Assembly: GCA_963922705.1 (NCBI GenBank)
Contig: CAWUJS010000051.1
Coordinates: 1 to 13,993, forward strand
DNA from: TMED27 sp963922705
GTDB lineage: Bacteria; Pseudomonadota; Alphaproteobacteria; Micavibrionales; Micavibrionaceae
Length of the DNA stretch: 13,993 nt
Reading direction: 5' to 3'
Both the position numbers and the translations under genes were made by a program. How positions within the stretch are numbered: position 1 is the first letter of the stretch; each line of letters begins with the position of its first letter. The notes under the pieces are model-generated. The model searched no databases and was not told the origin of the DNA. It saw nothing but the letters and a program-made list of their open reading frames with translations. Below, in pieces: positions 11,959 to 13,993 of this stretch.

Positions 11959-13329
11959 ATGAATAAACCTGTTTTAATTGTCGAAGATGAGCCTTTGCAG
12001 CGTCAAATGTTAGCGACTTTACTGCGGCGAAAGCTGGATTTTGAATCTCATAGTGCTGAACATGGCAGAGAGGCTCTTAACATTCTTGAAAATCACGGTG
12101 CTGATACGGTTAAGCTGATTATTATGGATCTGAATATGCCGGTGATGAGCGGTATGGAGACTTTGGAGATTTTGCGGCAACACTATCCATCCATACCCGT
12201 TATTATGCTAACTGGTAGTAAAGAAATTGAAGATGCGGTTGCGGCGATGAAAGCAGGTGCTATTGATTTCCTCACCAAGCCGTATGAAGGTGAGCGCATG
12301 GCGATTACGGTGAAAAACGCGCTAAAGCTCAGTCTTTTGTCCCGGGAAGTTTCTCGTCTTAAGCATGAAAAAGAGGGAACTTTTACGTTTGATAATCTGA
12401 TTGGTCATGGTGGCGGCCTTTCAGGTGAAGTCTCAACAGGCCGTAAAGCGGCGGGTTCTGATATACCTGTTTTGATCACTGGGGAGACGGGTACCGGTAA
12501 AGAGGTGTTCGCGCAGGCTATACATGGCGAAAGCGCCCGCGCTGGGAAGCCTTTTATTGCTGTTAATTGCGGGGCGCTTCCTTCGCAGCTTGTAGAAAGT
12601 ATGCTTTTTGGGCATGAGAAGGGTGCATTTACAGGTGCGACGAGCAAAACGCTTGGAAAATTTCGTGAAGCAGAAGGCGGGACAATATTTCTCGATGAAA
12701 TTGGTGAATTGCCGCGCGATACACAAGTCAAGCTTTTGCGTGTTTTGCAGCAAAAGGAAGTTGAGCCGGTTGGCGCTGGAAAGCCTGTATCTGTGAATGT
12801 CAGGGTTATTTCGGCAACTAATCGTGATTTGCAGGAAGAGGTAAAAGATGGTCATTTTCGCGAAGATCTCTTTTTTCGTCTGAATGTTTTGCAAATTGAA
12901 TTGCCGCCTTTGAAGAGCCGTCAGTCAGATATTCCTGCGCTTGCATATCACTTTATTGAGCGTTTTTGCAGCAATGAAGGGAGTGTGCCCAAGGAAATAT
13001 CCGGTGCTACGATGCAAAAGCTGATGGTGTATGATTGGCCGGGTAATGTGCGTCAGCTTGAGAACAGTATCAATCGTGCAATGGTGATGAGTGACGGGAA
13101 TTTGCTTGATATTGATCATGGATCAGATGGGGGGCAGGCAAAGGGCGTGTGGGGGCAGGTGCGAAATAATCATTCGATTACCATGATTAATGGAGACGGT
13201 AGTTTTAAAAGCGCGGAAGAACTTGAGCGGGAGGCGATGCAAGTAGCGCTTGAATATTACGATCAGAATATTACCAAGGCCGCGCAAGCGCTTAATATGG
13301 CGAAATCTACGTTTTACAGAAAGTTATAG
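11959..13329 (+). CDS. NtrC-family sigma-54-dependent response regulator
   Basis: A complete 456-residue activator. REC (about 1-120) has VEDE (8-11), phosphoacceptor Asp57 in IIMDLNMP, Thr85 and Lys107 in LTKPY. The AAA+ domain (about 145-375) has Walker A GETGTGKE (175-182), the sigma-54-contacting loop GAFTGA (222-227), Walker B GGTIFLDEIGE (240-250), the arginine-finger segment FREDLFFRL (300-308) and sensor II WPGNVRQLEN (360-369). The C-terminus is a Fis-type helix-turn-helix (NITKAAQALNMAKSTFYRKL), ending directly after its recognition helix, a little shorter than many relatives. All residues needed for phosphorylation, ATP hydrolysis and sigma-54 contact are present. It is divergent from the two-regulator/hybrid-kinase operon, whose start has a consensus sigma-54 promoter, so it is the likely activator of that operon and perhaps of others. 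The start at 11959 is fixed by the REC N-terminus, although no Shine-Dalgarno is seen. The nearest named families are NtrC/AtoC-like; no specific symbol is justified. Confidence 0.93.
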   Translation: MNKPVLIVEDEPLQRQMLATLLRRKLDFESHSAEHGREALNILENHGADTVKLIIMDLNMPVMSGMETLEILRQHYPSIPVIMLTGSKEIEDAVAAMKAGAIDFLTKPYEGERMAITVKNALKLSLLSREVSRLKHEKEGTFTFDNLIGHGGGLSGEVSTGRKAAGSDIPVLITGETGTGKEVFAQAIHGESARAGKPFIAVNCGALPSQLVESMLFGHEKGAFTGATSKTLGKFREAEGGTIFLDEIGELPRDTQVKLLRVLQQKEVEPVGAGKPVSVNVRVISATNRDLQEEVKDGHFREDLFFRLNVLQIELPPLKSRQSDIPALAYHFIERFCSNEGSVPKEISGATMQKLMVYDWPGNVRQLENSINRAMVMSDGNLLDIDHGSDGGQAKGVWGQVRNNHSITMINGDGSFKSAEELEREAMQVALEYYDQNITKAAQALNMAKSTFYRKL

Positions 13330-13386
13330 TGGCTCCATCTCACCATAGTTCATTTTTGACACAATGATTGTGTATGATTCACTATC

Positions 13387-13527
13387 TTTACAAAGTTGAA
13401 CTGCTGTGGCTATACACACATGATGGTGATGCGTTGGGTTGAGAAACTTGGTGATGATATTGAAAAGTTCCGTGAAGAAACAGGCCAGGTTGAACCCGTT
13501 AGCGCGATGGAACTGGACAAGATGTGA
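13387..13527 (+). pseudogene. Transposase remnant, possibly IS1-like
   Basis: An open stretch of 46 codons bounded by stops reads ...YTHMMVMRWVEKLGDDIEK..., then VEPVSAMELDKM and a stop. The helix-turn-helix-like VMRWVEKLG followed, about 20 residues later, by a ...MELDKM element is the arrangement seen in small IS1-type transposases (xxRWIKKLG ... ELDEMW), where the Asp begins the catalytic triad. Only this internal fragment survives; no start, C-terminal half or terminal repeats are seen. The family assignment is tentative. Confidence 0.4.
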
Positions 13528-13536
13528 CGTTCCCGT

Positions 13537-13644
13537 TCAAAATTGGGGACACGCTTTATTCAAATAAAAGTTTGCTGGTAAATACGGCTCCAATAACTCC
13601 CAGACGGTGTCTAATATATCGTGTCGTCTGTGTGATTGTGCCAT
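13537..13644 (-). pseudogene. IS5-family transposase N-terminal remnant
   Basis: Read on the minus strand, ATG at 13644 gives 35 residues: MAQSHRRHDILDTVWELLEP, then YLPANFYLNKACPQF and a stop. The RRHDI.D..WE.LEP.LP start is characteristic of IS5-family (IS427-type) transposases, normally followed by GRP..DNR.F.NAV, which is missing here. The sequence departs from the family after LPAN, so the element was truncated there. It lies 10 bases from the end of the other transposase fragment, in opposite orientation. Confidence 0.65.
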
Positions 13645-13789
13645 AATGAAATCCTGCTTAAATGAGAATATTATAGGTATTATTTCAGGACTACACTATT
13701 TAAGATTGACATTAAATTTTAACGGGCTATTATCTCTCATCATTTAAAAAACATATATTGAAGATAAATAATTTATTTGTGAGCTGGTG

Positions 13790-13842
13790 TGCTTCAGTAG
13801 AGCAGCTGATTTGTAATTAAACGGTCAGCGGATTGAGGCGCA
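13790..13842 (+). pseudogene. Degenerate tRNA-Thr copy
   Basis: The stretch 13797-13817 matches the D-arm-to-anticodon-loop part of the intact tRNA-Thr (GTAGAGCAG, then TGATTTGTAAT) at 20 of 21 positions, and GGTC, GCGG and TTGAG elements follow at the right distance for variable loop and T arm. The D loop is shortened, the anticodon stem no longer pairs (GCTGA against TTAAA), and no acceptor stem or CCA is present. It is best read as an eroded tandem copy of the downstream tRNA. Confidence 0.6.
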
Positions 13843-13864
13843 TAAGTTTCAAGGGGTTGCGATC

Positions 13865-13892
13865 TTGCCCCTACCCGTAATAAGGTGATAAT
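13865..13892 (+). promoter_or_regulatory. Candidate promoter for the tRNA-Thr gene
   Basis: TTGCCC (13865-13870), 16 bp, GATAAT (13887-13892) would start transcription near 13899, about 15 bases before the mature tRNA 5' end. Each hexamer has four or five matches to the sigma-70 consensus. It lies between the degenerate copy and the intact gene, so the intact gene could be transcribed alone. Confidence 0.3.
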
Positions 13893-13913
13893 AAGGTCGA
13901 GGAAATAGTGTAC

Positions 13914-13989
<76 letters not shown>

Positions 13990-13993
13990 TTTT

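Larger units (their letters stand above)
13330..13913. other. Gene-poor decayed region before the tRNA
   Basis: This 584-base stretch holds no intact gene. It contains two short transposase remnants of opposite orientation (13387-13527 and 13537-13644), then an AT-rich stretch (13645-13780) in which I see nothing, a degenerate tRNA-Thr copy (about 13790-13842), and the probable promoter of the intact tRNA. It reads as an insertion scar that has been eroded. No clear rho-independent terminator for the upstream activator gene was found. Confidence 0.6.

Noticed and set aside
13797..13842. Degenerate tRNA copy as an integrase attachment-site duplicate
   Set aside because: Attachment duplicates normally repeat the tRNA 3' end; here the best match is the D-arm to anticodon part, and no integrase gene is in the window.
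13851..13872. AGGGG...CCCCT repeat before the tRNA as a rho-independent terminator
   Set aside because: The arms are 5 bp with a long loop, and there is no following T tract.

Overview
The window looks like a chromosomal segment of an AT-leaning Gram-negative alphaproteobacterium, possibly a poorly characterised environmental lineage. This rests on protein style only: DUF4402-type secreted subunits beside a chaperone and usher, hybrid kinases of alphaproteobacterial flavour, and a CCA-encoding tRNA-Thr. No rRNA or other decisive marker is present, so the taxonomy is an inference.

Layout. (1) Positions 1-1135, minus strand: a Cys-rich secreted DUF4402-like protein followed, one base after its stop, by a TPR protein that runs off the left edge. 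(2) Positions 1274-2464, plus strand: a protein resembling the RuBisCO-LSMT/SETD6 type of SET-domain lysine methyltransferase. (3) Positions 2650-7806, plus strand: a chaperone-usher-like fimbrial operon made of two DUF4402-like pilin subunits, a PapD-like chaperone and a large usher with a C-terminal extension of Ig/carboxypeptidase-like modules. Several inverted repeats sit at likely control points: an operator-like dyad inside the first pilin promoter, a 12-bp-arm hairpin between the pilin genes, and a hairpin just before the usher start. (4) Positions 11749-7776, minus strand: a signalling operon with two tandem paralogous response regulators, each carrying an unrecognised N-terminal domain and a C-terminal REC domain, then a hybrid histidine kinase (PAS-HisKA-HATPase-REC-Hpt). 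It converges on the usher gene and overlaps it by 31 bp. (5) Positions 11959-13329, plus strand: a complete NtrC-class sigma-54 activator transcribed divergently from that operon. (6) Positions 13330-13989: a decayed region holding two unrelated transposase remnants, a degenerate tRNA-Thr copy and an intact tRNA-Thr(UGU).

The most striking regulatory signal is a near-perfect -24/-12 (sigma-54) promoter at 11803-11819 on the minus strand, in front of the signalling operon. The gene divergent to it encodes a sigma-54 activator, and a pair of imperfect direct repeats lies 80-150 bp upstream of the promoter, where enhancer sites are expected. The simplest model is that the activator binds the repeats and turns on the regulator-regulator-kinase operon, while a 12-bp palindrome abutting its own start codon may serve autoregulation. 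Whether this circuit controls the neighbouring pilus genes is not shown: I found no convincing sigma-54 promoter in front of them.
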